Of a stretch of DNA of 35,988 bases, positions 1 to 9,239 are shown piece by piece. A program made the translations under genes and the position numbers. The stretch is taken from positions 1 to 35,988 of the forward strand of contig MFJU01000041.1 of assembly GCA_001779315.1 (NCBI GenBank), given 5' to 3'. Source of the stretch: Candidatus Gottesmanbacteria bacterium RIFCSPLOWO2_01_FULL_42_22. GTDB lineage: Bacteria > Patescibacteriota > Microgenomatia > 2-02-FULL-39-11. A model generated the notes under the pieces. The model saw only the letters and a program-made list of their open reading frames with translations, searched no databases and had not been told where the DNA came from. Within the stretch, counting starts at the first letter, position 1; the number at the start of each line of letters is the position of its first letter.

Positions 1-270
1 ATGGCTACCGGAGGCACAGCTTCTCCCTTTTTCTTCCTGAACCATTTCCTGCTCTTTGAAATATCCTTCCTGCTTGAGCCATCAGTCTCAATCAGCTTAT
101 CCTTAGGACTGATGGTATTTTACCTTTTCTCCAAACAGGTAAACCCGACTCCTGCCTCACTGATTGCCCTGTTATCCTTTGTCTTTATGACCCCGTTGGC
201 CTTTTTATCCGGCATTCTTTACCAGCGGTTTAAAAAAAGACTGAAGAAAACCTCACCATTTCCCCTATAG
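1..270 (+). CDS. small hydrophobic protein, probably the C-terminal part of a membrane protein cut by the window edge
   Basis: ORF open from base 1; two hydrophobic segments and a basic C-terminus (RFKKRLKK). The true start may lie upstream. Confidence 0.45.
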   Translation: MATGGTASPFFFLNHFLLFEISFLLEPSVSISLSLGLMVFYLFSKQVNPTPASLIALLSFVFMTPLAFLSGILYQRFKKRLKKTSPFPL

Positions 271-390
271 TCTCAAATATAATCTTTTGTTTATTTTTAT
301 AAATTTCGGGATTGCCAAGCCGTAATGCAGCTATCTAAAGCAATCTGGACCCTGTCTTTTTCCGTTTTTTTTAGCAGTCTCACCGGATAT

Positions 391-419
391 TTGCTAAAAT
401 TGTTTCAGATGAGTATAAC
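391..419 (+). promoter_or_regulatory. sigma70-like promoter upstream of the 518 gene
   Basis: TTGCTA (391-396), 17-nt spacer, TATAAC (414-419). Confidence 0.45.
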
Positions 420-517
420 AACAAGCTTATCCCTCGATAAAGCCTAAAAAATATTTAATACATCTTATAGTCTCTCTTCATCTGGCAAATCCTTCAGAAA
501 TTTAATAGACTGGAGGT

Positions 518-1252
518 ATGTTTAGAACCATCACTTATTCAGTCCTTTTAATTCCCTTCTACCTTATTTTCTATCAGGCAGGGATCCTGGCCCAGGAAAT
601 GAAATCGGAAAAATATACCATAGAGGGGAGCAATTTCAATATCTCTTCCGGTATTTCCGTCTCTGACAACTTCCGGCTTACTGATCTGGTCGGCAATGCC
701 CAGGCGCAAATTTTTACGGCCAAAGGTTTCTACCGGCAATCGGGCTTCAAAAATTCAGCCGCAGTATCAGCTTTTACATTTTCCATTTCTCCCCTTTCAC
801 TTAATTTTGATAAACCGACCCCGGGTAAACCGCAGGAAAAAACATTGCAATTTAATATATCAAACAGTAATTTAATAGGATTTAATATAACAGCTGAACA
901 GAACCAGCCGCTGATCACCTCGGGAGGCACCGAGATTCCTGATACTCTCTGCAATGGCGCATTCAATAAAATCTGCACCTCAAACCAAGCCTCTGCCTGG
1001 ACTATAAACCGCGCCTATGGTTTCGGCTATCGCATTAGCGGAGATTCAAAACCGGCTGATTTTAAGAAGTCCACCTATTACCGCCCACTGCCTTCCAGGT
1101 CAAAGAAAGAATCTCCTCAAATTGTGCTTTCCTCGGTTGATAGAAACGCTTCGGAGGGAGCGGAAATGATCTTTAAACTCAATTTCTCTCCGAAACAGCC
1201 TGCAGGCATCTATAACAATGTAGTACATTTCACGGCTATCCCGGGAATATAA
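518..1252 (+). CDS. secreted beta-rich surface protein of unknown family
   Basis: N-terminal signal-peptide-like stretch (SVLLIPFYLIFYQAGILAQ), then a beta-sandwich-like composition. Confidence 0.7.
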   Translation: MFRTITYSVLLIPFYLIFYQAGILAQEMKSEKYTIEGSNFNISSGISVSDNFRLTDLVGNAQAQIFTAKGFYRQSGFKNSAAVSAFTFSISPLSLNFDKPTPGKPQEKTLQFNISNSNLIGFNITAEQNQPLITSGGTEIPDTLCNGAFNKICTSNQASAWTINRAYGFGYRISGDSKPADFKKSTYYRPLPSRSKKESPQIVLSSVDRNASEGAEMIFKLNFSPKQPAGIYNNVVHFTAIPGI

Positions 1253-1254
1253 AC

Positions 1255-2148
1255 ATGGTAAAAATAAAGAACTATATACTTCTAATCGCCTTAGCATCAT
1301 TGTTCCAGCCGAAATTAGTTTCTGCTCAATCGCTGGCGCTTTCCGTATCCCCGCCGCTGGTTGAAATCATGATCCAACCGGGAAAAGAAACCAATCAAAC
1401 CGTAAGACTGACCAATTTGGGTGATGATACGTATCTTAAGGTTAACATCGCTGTTTATGAAAACGGACGGATAAGGGACGTTTCAGACAGTGACAGATTA
1501 CCCTGGTTGGAGTTTACTTCCGAAAAAATCGGGGACAAACCGTTTCTGGTCAGAAAGAATGAGGAAATCCCGGTCAATCTCCGCCTCCATCCCTCCTTAA
1601 ATTCGGAAACGAAGGACTATTACCGTGCTTTGACTTTTTCTACCATTGCCTATCCCCATGATCCGCAAACCCAAGTTAAAGTCAGCCAGACTATAGCTTC
1701 GATATTGCTCATCAGCGTCACTTCTTCCGGTCTTCCCAAAAAAGCGGAAATTGTTTCACGCCCTCCCCGCTTCATTGACTCGTTTGACAAACTGCCCTTA
1801 AACATCAAAGTCCGCAATACCGGCAGTACCTATTTCAGGCCAAACGGCACCGTCACTTTAAAGGGGTTCATCGGAAAAGCAGGATATCCTATCCTGCCTG
1901 CCGCCATATTAATTAATGAGCAAAAAGAGCTTCTGATCGAAAAAAATAGCCGTCAGGCTAGCTATTTGCGGGGATTTTTTATTGGACGATATCAGCTTGA
2001 GACCAGCTTTGTCATGGATGAAGGCTCCTTGAGAGTTTCCGGAAGTTCAACCTTCTATGCTTTTCCCTGGAAAATCAGCCTATTTCTGATAGCCTCCTTT
2101 TTGACATATCGCTTCCTTAGAGCCTATCGACAAAAGCGGGTTATGTGA
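1255..2148 (+). CDS. membrane-anchored surface protein, DUF916/Fn3-like
   Basis: Signal peptide, 'LSVSPPLVEIMIQPGKETNQTVRLTNLGD' motif, C-terminal TM and basic tail (LFLIASFLTYRFLRAYRQKR); 2 nt after the preceding CDS. Confidence 0.75.
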   Translation: MVKIKNYILLIALASLFQPKLVSAQSLALSVSPPLVEIMIQPGKETNQTVRLTNLGDDTYLKVNIAVYENGRIRDVSDSDRLPWLEFTSEKIGDKPFLVRKNEEIPVNLRLHPSLNSETKDYYRALTFSTIAYPHDPQTQVKVSQTIASILLISVTSSGLPKKAEIVSRPPRFIDSFDKLPLNIKVRNTGSTYFRPNGTVTLKGFIGKAGYPILPAAILINEQKELLIEKNSRQASYLRGFFIGRYQLETSFVMDEGSLRVSGSSTFYAFPWKISLFLIASFLTYRFLRAYRQKRVM

Positions 2149-2388
2149 TATAATCGGCCTTAAACTACATAAGGTGATGCTTTTATTAGAGATAAAGTTT
2201 TAGAAGATTAATAACCTATAATTATTAGATCAAGAGACTATATAAAAGGACAACGTAGTTAAAAATTAAACGTTAGATCCGGAAGACATTCAAAAGTCAA
2301 GCAGCCACATCTACAAAAGAATAGAAAACAGTCTATTTGATTCCTTTTTTATCCTATTCTGACGATCCAAACGTAAAATAACCTCGCA

Positions 2389-2416
2389 TTAGCAGTTACA
2401 TATATGTAAGTGCTAA
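2389..2416. repeat. 28-nt inverted repeat in a non-coding region
   Basis: TTAGCA g TTACATATATGTAA g TGCTAA; symmetric except for the two G positions. Confidence 0.7.
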
Positions 2417-2853
2417 GACTGACTCTCGATAAAAATTTTAAAAACGTATGGTTCTACTATCAGAGATAAGTAATAAAAATCTGATAATACATAATAGACT
2501 TATAGTATTGATATAAAGGACGCCAAAAAGGCTATTAAAATCATTTTAATAACAGAATATTAAAATTGCCTATAGTAATATTTAATTCTATCGAATATAT
2601 TCCCTGTTTAAAAGAACTTTTCTGAAAATCCGCTAAAAAAAATAATTTATGCCATTCTGCAGAAAATTTAAAACAAAGACTATATCTAAAGACATCATTA
2701 AGCGGTATAATTGATAAGCTATCAATTGATATATTTAGATATATTAAATGTAGCTAAAAAAGTATGCGGGAAATCGTGAAAATCAATCAGCAGATTCTTT
2801 AAGCGTAACTTGAAATACCTTCCTGAATACCCCTTTACTAGATCATTACTCTC

Positions 2854-2882
2854 TTGACAAGCTTATTAAGATAATGTTTACT
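2854..2882 (+). promoter_or_regulatory. sigma70-like promoter for the 1376-aa gene
   Basis: TTGACA (2854-2859), 17-nt spacer, TTTACT (2877-2882), 27 nt before the ATG. Confidence 0.5.
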
Positions 2883-2909
2883 GGAATCAGAGGATTAAAA
2901 GTGTAAAAT

Positions 2910-5900
2910 ATGTCTAAAATCGAAGCTGAATTTAAAAAATACCTTAATTCCCTAGTTATTTCCCGCAAGATCAGAAGCCAGAACTTGCGTTTATTTCTCA
3001 ATTACCTCAGCTACCTAAAACTCTCAGGTATCGTCCATCCCGGAAAAGCAAAAACAGTGAATTTTCACAGGATCGATGAGTTTAAAAAGCTAATTGGCCG
3101 TAAGATTGTTAAGGAAGATGAGTATAACCAGTTCATCACCTATCTCACCGCTTTTATAGACAAATTTAATACTAATCATACCAATATAACAGATAGTAAG
3201 TCCCTCAAACAATATCAGGAATTGCTGGATGCTTATTTGCATTACCTCGAAAAGAAAAATTTTTCTCCGGCCACGGTCAAAAACTACAAGTCAGATTTAC
3301 AGCAGTTTTTAAAATATGCCGGAAATAAACTAACCGACCTTAATATATCAAAAGATATAATTGATGGCTTTATTAACTATCAGCAGGAGCTTGACAGCAG
3401 AAAAAGTACTTTGAGAAGGAAACTTTCGTCAATCAATTCATTTCGCAACTGGCTTCTGAAGAAGTCACCGATAAAAAAACTAACTCATAGGGCAGACGAA
3501 ATAAAACCTAAAGTAGATGCTCATGATACTTTAATTGAGTCATCCGGACAATCTTATTCAAATAATCAAAATCCTCCGGCTGTCCGTTTCCCGCAGAGTA
3601 TATCATGGTTTTTCACGCTCGCTCTAACCTCACTGTTATCACTATCAATAGGCATCGGAATATATCAGCAATTTTTTCTCCAGCCTCTAACTTCTTTAGC
3701 CTTACCGGGTCCGACAACCAAACCGTCCAGGATTATCAATTTTCAGGGAAGGTTAACAGATAATTCGGGAAATCCTATAGTAGAAAAGACGCAAACACGC
3801 TTCAGGATATGGAACCAGATTGCCGGAGGCAATACCTTATACGATTCAGGTTATTGTCAAGTGTCACCGGATCAAAACGGTATTTTTTATACACTCATTG
3901 GATCAACCTGCGGAATTGAAATCTCTTCATCCGTCTTTTCCGAAAATATTTCCGCTTATTTGGGAGTTTCAGCAGGCAGCGATGCGGAAATGGAACCGCG
4001 GCAACAAATAGCCTCCGTCGGCTACGCTTTAAATAGCGAGACACTCCAAGGACTCTCTCCTTTATCTCCGGCTTCAGGAAACTCCATCCCTTTTATCGAT
4101 CGCGACGGACAGCTCTTAATCAGTGCCTCCTCGCCGGTCGTTAAATCGGATTCAGGTTTATTTACCCTCGAGGGTACCAATCTGCTCTTATCGACCGGTA
4201 TTGGTTCAAATGGTTCTATTTCCCTCAAACCGGATCAGAATGGTACAGTCAATCTTGATTTTTCAGGTTTTATTCCGGCTTCAAGTTCAGCCTTTTTGAA
4301 TATTAAAGCACCCAATCTGATTTCAGGCTCACTCATTTCCGCTATCGGTTCCTCTTTGACAGCCGGTTACCGTCTTTTGGAATTGTCGTCCGGAAATCCT
4401 CTTCAAGTTAAATTTTCCGTAGATGCCCAAGGCAATACCAATATTTCAGGAGACTTAAAGGTGTCAGATGTTTTCGAAGCCAGCTCTTCCGCTGTCCTTA
4501 TCAATTCCCCTCTTACTGTAACAAATCTAATCAGTGACGGCGGCTTGGGGATTTTCGGCAGCAACGGCAATACCTTACCGGTTTCCTTTGATTTCACCAA
4601 AGACACGACTGTCGAATTTGATTTTAAAACCGGCACTTCCAAAATTGAAATAGCCGCCAATATTGACAGCAACAGCACGAAATACTACCGTTTTTCCTGG
4701 AATACGGACAAACAGATGGAAGTGGCCAAATGCATAAACGGAACCTGCACCTCCCTAGCTACCTCAACTTTAAACTGGACGAATGATACCTGGCATCACG
4801 GCTATATCAGATTCATCTCGGATTCCATCCGTTTTGACCTGGATAACAACAGCGGGCGGGTGAACACCAATACAACTTCCGACGTGCCGAAACTAACTTC
4901 TGCCTATATCCGCTTTGTCTCAGGCTTGACAGCCATCTCCAATCTGCGGATTTCACCAAACAGTAAAATTATTCTGACTGCCGGAGATACGGCTGTCGGA
5001 GGTAAAATTGAGGCCGCCGATAATATCATTTCATCCGGACAGCTGAAAACAGGCAGTTTTTCCTCCGCCCCTTCAAATGCCGGCAACGGCTCCCTCTATT
5101 TCAACTCTTCTGACAACAAACTCTATTACTGGAACGGCTCATCCTGGGTTTCTGTTTACGGCTCAGGCGATCTGATGGTTTCAGGAGATGTTTTTCTGAA
5201 TTCCGGCGTCTTTTATCCCTCTACCAATTCAACTCATGAAGACCAATCTACCTATTTTATCGTGGCAGATACGGCCGGAACAGGTTCAATTATGACTAAT
5301 GCCGGCAATTTTGCTTCAGGAGGTACGGATTTCGCCGAAGTCTTTGACAGCGATGGGGATTTAACGGTCGGTGATCTAGTCGAAATTGCCCAAGGATCAG
5401 ACTTGGAAAGCAATTTGCCTAAAGTTAAGCAATCCTCCTCATATCAAAGCCAGAAAATGATAGGTTTTGTTACAGATAGAGCTGGTTTCGTAGGAGGCAT
5501 GCAGACTGATATGGATAAAATTTCCGTGAAAACAATCGGCTTGGTTGGCCGTGTCCCGGCCAAAGTATCCTCAATCAACGGCCCGATTGCTGTTGGCGAT
5601 CCTTTGACTTCTTCCGCTATTCCGGGAAGAGCGGTCAAAGCTATAACAGCCGGCCCTGTGATTGCCCGCTCTTTAGAAAATTTTTCCCAGGGAGAAGGAA
5701 CAATCTTAGTCTTCGTCCAATACGGCTGGTTTGATCCTGGGAAGATAACGGAAGAGACAGATAGTAATAGTTTGATAGCACAATTCCTGGCACCTTTAAT
5801 TCAGGCTCTGTCAAAAGCCAAGTTGAATATTGAATATTTAATTGCCGGCAATATTGAAGCTGAAAGCCTGACTTCGCCGGTCATTATCGCTGAAGAAATT

Positions 5901-7040
5901 AAAGCCGGGGAAATAATAGCCGAAGAAGTAACAGCTGAAATCATAATCGCCGGGGATGTGGCAATCGCAGGCGATTCAACTGTTTCCGGCACCCTCTATG
6001 CTGACCGGATCAAGTCGCAAGACCTTGACAACTTAAGCAGTACTTTCGGAAAGTTGACCGATCGCCTTTCGGAAATGGAAAAAGTCCCGCCGGAAGCAAC
6101 GGCAGGAGCTGCCCCCGTTAATCAATTTGCCGATGAATTTGACTCGATTTTAAGCGAAACCGAGCAAAATACCTCAAAACTTTTATCCCTTTATGAAAAA
6201 GTCTCGGCCTTTATCGCCAGTTCCTCTGCCGAAATTGCCCAAGTCTCGATGCCCTCCGACAGACTTATCGGTATTAACGAAGAAATCCCGCTCTCCCAAC
6301 AGGCATTAACATCACTCAAGGTGACCGGTCCGGTTTCCCTGGCTGATACGGTTGTCGCAGGACAGTTGGTGGTTGACGGAAATTTATCCCTGTCTCACAG
6401 CCAGCTTGCTTCAATCGGCGATTACCTTTATCTGACATCCCAAAAAGCCATCGATCTGATGGGCGGCAAGCTAATTGTCGATAATGAGGGCAATTTGACA
6501 GTCCACGGCCAAATTTATGCGGAAAAAGGCATTATTACACCGCAGATAACCGCACAAACAGATAATCTCTCAATCAAATTAGGTCAAAATCCACTTTCAA
6601 GCGACAGTGCACGCATTGGAGGAGCAGGTACTTTGACTGTTTTGGGCAATGCTTCAATTTCGGGGAGGCTCTCCGCAGCCAAAATTGAATTAGACTCATC
6701 TGACAAGGATACTCCGGACCGCTTAAGCGCATCGGAAAATTTTGTGCAAAACGGCATTAATGCCCCGGCCTTATTTTCAAAAGGGTCAGTCGGTCGAGCC
6801 TTGATTATTGCCAATTACAGGGAAATGATTATCTTTAATGAGAACATTAATGAAAATACCCTTGTTTACCTGACACCTACCTCCTCGGCAAACGGACGCA
6901 GCCTTTATGTTTCCGGCCGTGAAATTTGTCCCCCGACCAGTAGCGATCCGAATTCGGCCAAATGCAAAAAATATTTCAAAGTTGCCCTGGACCAGGCAAT
7001 AGCGGAAGACCTTTCTTTCAATTGGTGGCTGGTTAATTAA
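2910..7040 (+). CDS. chimeric surface protein: N-terminal tyrosine-recombinase SAM-like (core-binding) domain, TM helix, long adhesin/tail-fibre-like ectodomain
   Basis: 'YLHYLEKKNFSPATVKNYKSDLQQFLKYAG...STLRRKLSSINSFRNWLLKK' is XerC/D N-domain-like. TM 'SWFFTLALTSLLSLSIGIGIY'. 'INFQGRLTDNSGNPI', a LamG-like stretch, and 'GGTDFAEVFDSDGDLTVGDLVEIAQGS' (tail-fibre/peptidase-G2-like). No recombinase catalytic domain. Confidence 0.85.
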   Translation: MSKIEAEFKKYLNSLVISRKIRSQNLRLFLNYLSYLKLSGIVHPGKAKTVNFHRIDEFKKLIGRKIVKEDEYNQFITYLTAFIDKFNTNHTNITDSKSLKQYQELLDAYLHYLEKKNFSPATVKNYKSDLQQFLKYAGNKLTDLNISKDIIDGFINYQQELDSRKSTLRRKLSSINSFRNWLLKKSPIKKLTHRADEIKPKVDAHDTLIESSGQSYSNNQNPPAVRFPQSISWFFTLALTSLLSLSIGIGIYQQFFLQPLTSLALPGPTTKPSRIINFQGRLTDNSGNPIVEKTQTRFRIWNQIAGGNTLYDSGYCQVSPDQNGIFYTLIGSTCGIEISSSVFSENISAYLGVSAGSDAEMEPRQQIASVGYALNSETLQGLSPLSPASGNSIPFIDRDGQLLISASSPVVKSDSGLFTLEGTNLLLSTGIGSNGSISLKPDQNGTVNLDFSGFIPASSSAFLNIKAPNLISGSLISAIGSSLTAGYRLLELSSGNPLQVKFSVDAQGNTNISGDLKVSDVFEASSSAVLINSPLTVTNLISDGGLGIFGSNGNTLPVSFDFTKDTTVEFDFKTGTSKIEIAANIDSNSTKYYRFSWNTDKQMEVAKCINGTCTSLATSTLNWTNDTWHHGYIRFISDSIRFDLDNNSGRVNTNTTSDVPKLTSAYIRFVSGLTAISNLRISPNSKIILTAGDTAVGGKIEAADNIISSGQLKTGSFSSAPSNAGNGSLYFNSSDNKLYYWNGSSWVSVYGSGDLMVSGDVFLNSGVFYPSTNSTHEDQSTYFIVADTAGTGSIMTNAGNFASGGTDFAEVFDSDGDLTVGDLVEIAQGSDLESNLPKVKQSSSYQSQKMIGFVTDRAGFVGGMQTDMDKISVKTIGLVGRVPAKVSSINGPIAVGDPLTSSAIPGRAVKAITAGPVIARSLENFSQGEGTILVFVQYGWFDPGKITEETDSNSLIAQFLAPLIQALSKAKLNIEYLIAGNIEAESLTSPVIIAEEIKAGEIIAEEVTAEIIIAGDVAIAGDSTVSGTLYADRIKSQDLDNLSSTFGKLTDRLSEMEKVPPEATAGAAPVNQFADEFDSILSETEQNTSKLLSLYEKVSAFIASSSAEIAQVSMPSDRLIGINEEIPLSQQALTSLKVTGPVSLADTVVAGQLVVDGNLSLSHSQLASIGDYLYLTSQKAIDLMGGKLIVDNEGNLTVHGQIYAEKGIITPQITAQTDNLSIKLGQNPLSSDSARIGGAGTLTVLGNASISGRLSAAKIELDSSDKDTPDRLSASENFVQNGINAPALFSKGSVGRALIIANYREMIIFNENINENTLVYLTPTSSANGRSLYVSGREICPPTSSDPNSAKCKKYFKVALDQAIAEDLSFNWWLVN

Positions 7041-7050
7041 GTACTATAAT
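7022..7050 (+). promoter_or_regulatory. possible promoter overlapping the 3' end of the 1376-aa gene
   Basis: TTGGTG (7022-7027), 17-nt spacer, perfect TATAAT (7045-7050), 16 nt before the ATG at 7067. Confidence 0.4.
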
Positions 7051-7066
7051 AAAGATTGATTTATTC

Positions 7067-7378
7067 ATGAAAAATAACAGATATTCCACTCCGCTTGAAC
7101 TTCTTACTTTATCAGCTGTTTTCTTGTCTATTACCTTTGCTCTTTACTATTCGTTTTCATGGCAAAGAAAACACTGGACGCAGCAGGAGACAACCCAAAC
7201 TCAAAATGTGCTGGGAGAAACGGCCATAGCACAAAAAGACTCCTCAATTTGCGAAAAAAACAGGTGCGGTTTTTGCCGGGAATGCGGCGAAACTGCAGGT
7301 TTAACCTGCGGTTATCTGTCCCGCTGCCGACTAATTGAAAAAAAATGGCAGTGCCGCTTTGATCTTTCCTGTTTATGA
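7067..7378 (+). CDS. small membrane-anchored Cys-rich protein
   Basis: N-terminal TM, then 8 Cys in the C-terminal ~43 aa (CEKNRCGFCRECGETAGLTCGYLSRCRLIEKKWQCRFDLSC); overlaps the next start by 4 nt. Confidence 0.7.
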   Translation: MKNNRYSTPLELLTLSAVFLSITFALYYSFSWQRKHWTQQETTQTQNVLGETAIAQKDSSICEKNRCGFCRECGETAGLTCGYLSRCRLIEKKWQCRFDLSCL

Positions 7379-9102
7379 CTGATTTGATAATTTTGATATT
7401 TGCTTTTATCTATCCCCTTTTCCATTCTTTTTTTACTTATGACCCGACTGAAGTGGCCAAAATGACCTTGCTGGGAATAATTGTCCCCTTATTGTTATTT
7501 TTATCCTCAATCCGTTTATGGCGAAAAAGGGAATTGCCCATACCGCGAAATCCATATCTTCCGGTTTTGCTTTTACTGATAGGCGCATTTACCGTCTCCG
7601 GACTGACATCCGCCGCCAATATAGTCATCCCTTTAACCACTCCGTCATCTCTGGGCAGTCTCTGGCTTCTTTTTGGCCTTTTTCTTCTTCTTTCTTGCCT
7701 GGATGGACGGATGAAGCGGATTTATCTTGATTTAACCATAGCCGGATCAGCTTTAATCAGTCTTGCCGTTATTTTTATATATTTGGGGATTTTACCCCAA
7801 ACGGTGATTTTACCCTCCGGCAGTCTTTTAACAACATGTCTTTACTTAACAGTCATATCTGCCTACCTCCTGGCTAAATTCATTACTGATATTAAATATG
7901 GCAAAAACCCTCTTTATATTATGGCACTATTACTCACTCTCTCTGCAGGGATAACACTGGCTTATCATTTAAACACAGACAAAAAAGCTTTGCTTCTGCC
8001 TCACTCTCAAGCTGTTTGGGTCTTTTCAAAAATCGCCGGCAATCCCAAAGATCTTCTCTTGGGAGTAGGGCCGACACAATTTATCAGCGCTTTCAGCAAA
8101 TTTAAAGAGGCTTCTATCAACAAGACTCCTCTTTGGAATATCACCTTCAGCACTTCCTCCTCTTTTTTCCTGAATCTTCTAACCGAGGGAGGCATTTTTA
8201 GCGGTTTGTTATATTTATGGCTATTTTTTATCACTCTTAAATACTTACGCCGTAATCTGCCTATTCTCTTTTCCCTGGCGGTTATCTTTATCCTGCAAAT
8301 GATTTTTCCCTCCAATATGGCACTTCTTTACCTTATGTTTTTACTGATGGCTTTTAGCGTGTCCCCCGATTCCCGCAACAATTGGCGTCTTCCCCGTTTT
8401 TATACTTTTAGCCTGACGATGATTTCTTTTGTGTTCTTTTTAGGAATCGGTTACCTGTCAATCAGGAATTTTCTGGCTGAATCGTTTTATAAAAGTTCCT
8501 ATGATTCCCTCTCGGAAAAAAACGGCAACGAAGTTTATAACATGCAAAGAAGCGCGGTGATTTTAAACCCTCATTCGGATAAATACCATCTTGCCCTTTC
8601 CCAAACTTCCCTGGCTTTGGCTGATTCCTTCGCTAGAATAGAAAACCCCTCAAATGAGGAAAAACAGAAAGTGACTAAACTGGCCCAGCAATCGATAGAA
8701 GAAGCTCAAAGGGCAGTTTCAGCAAACAAACAGAATTCTTTAGTTTGGGATAACTTAAGTAAAATCTATGGGGCATTGCAGAAATTTGCTATAGGATCTG
8801 ACAATTGGGCAATTGAGGCAGCCCGCCAAAAAATCATGCTGGACCCGGCTAATCCCAACAGTTACTTAAGTTTGGGCACCTTGTATTTTTCCCAGGAAAA
8901 ATTTGCGGAAGCGGAAAATAATTTCCGTGAGGCTATCAACCTAAAAGAAGACCTTCTTTCCGCCCACTTCAATTTAGCCTTATCTTTGAAATCCCAGGGA
9001 AGGTCGCAAGAAGCCAAAAAGGAATTTGAAACAACTCTCAATCAGCTTCCGGCCGCCTCCCCCGATCTTCCCCGCCTGCACCAGGAACTGGAAAGTCTTT
9101 GA
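7375..9102 (+). CDS. O-antigen ligase/polymerase-like polytopic membrane protein with C-terminal TPR repeats
   Basis: About 10 hydrophobic segments, then TPR-like 'PNSYLSLGTLYFSQEKFAEAENNFREAINLKEDLLSAHFNLALSLKSQGRSQEA'. Confidence 0.75.
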   Translation: MTDLIILIFAFIYPLFHSFFTYDPTEVAKMTLLGIIVPLLLFLSSIRLWRKRELPIPRNPYLPVLLLLIGAFTVSGLTSAANIVIPLTTPSSLGSLWLLFGLFLLLSCLDGRMKRIYLDLTIAGSALISLAVIFIYLGILPQTVILPSGSLLTTCLYLTVISAYLLAKFITDIKYGKNPLYIMALLLTLSAGITLAYHLNTDKKALLLPHSQAVWVFSKIAGNPKDLLLGVGPTQFISAFSKFKEASINKTPLWNITFSTSSSFFLNLLTEGGIFSGLLYLWLFFITLKYLRRNLPILFSLAVIFILQMIFPSNMALLYLMFLLMAFSVSPDSRNNWRLPRFYTFSLTMISFVFFLGIGYLSIRNFLAESFYKSSYDSLSEKNGNEVYNMQRSAVILNPHSDKYHLALSQTSLALADSFARIENPSNEEKQKVTKLAQQSIEEAQRAVSANKQNSLVWDNLSKIYGALQKFAIGSDNWAIEAARQKIMLDPANPNSYLSLGTLYFSQEKFAEAENNFREAINLKEDLLSAHFNLALSLKSQGRSQEAKKEFETTLNQLPAASPDLPRLHQELESL

Positions 9103-9126
9103 TTCGTTCTTATACCCCATAGTAAT

Positions 9127-9155
9127 TTGACTTAGTACCCTCTTTCTGCTATTCT
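9127..9155 (+). promoter_or_regulatory. sigma70-like promoter
   Basis: TTGACT (9127-9132), 17-nt spacer, TATTCT (9150-9155). Confidence 0.55.
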
Positions 9156-9192
9156 ACACCCCTCAATAAGTTAATATGGAAAGACTTATAGA

Positions 9193-9239
9193 AAAAGGAG
9201 CAGAGTAACTTCCTTAGGTTACCCAACCTCCTTTTTTTA
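9193..9239 (+). terminator. intrinsic terminator or attenuator hairpin
   Basis: AAAAAGGAG...GTAAC ttccttag GTTAC...CTCCTTTTTTT: nested stem followed by a T-run. Confidence 0.6.

Noticed and set aside
2149-2909. Diversity-generating retroelement or CRISPR array in the non-coding region
   Set aside because: No reverse transcriptase, template/variable repeat pair or regularly spaced direct repeats seen.
2910-3480. Active site-specific recombinase (XerC/D)
   Set aside because: Only the core-binding domain is present; no R-H-R-Y catalytic domain before the TM segment, so recombinase activity is not supported.
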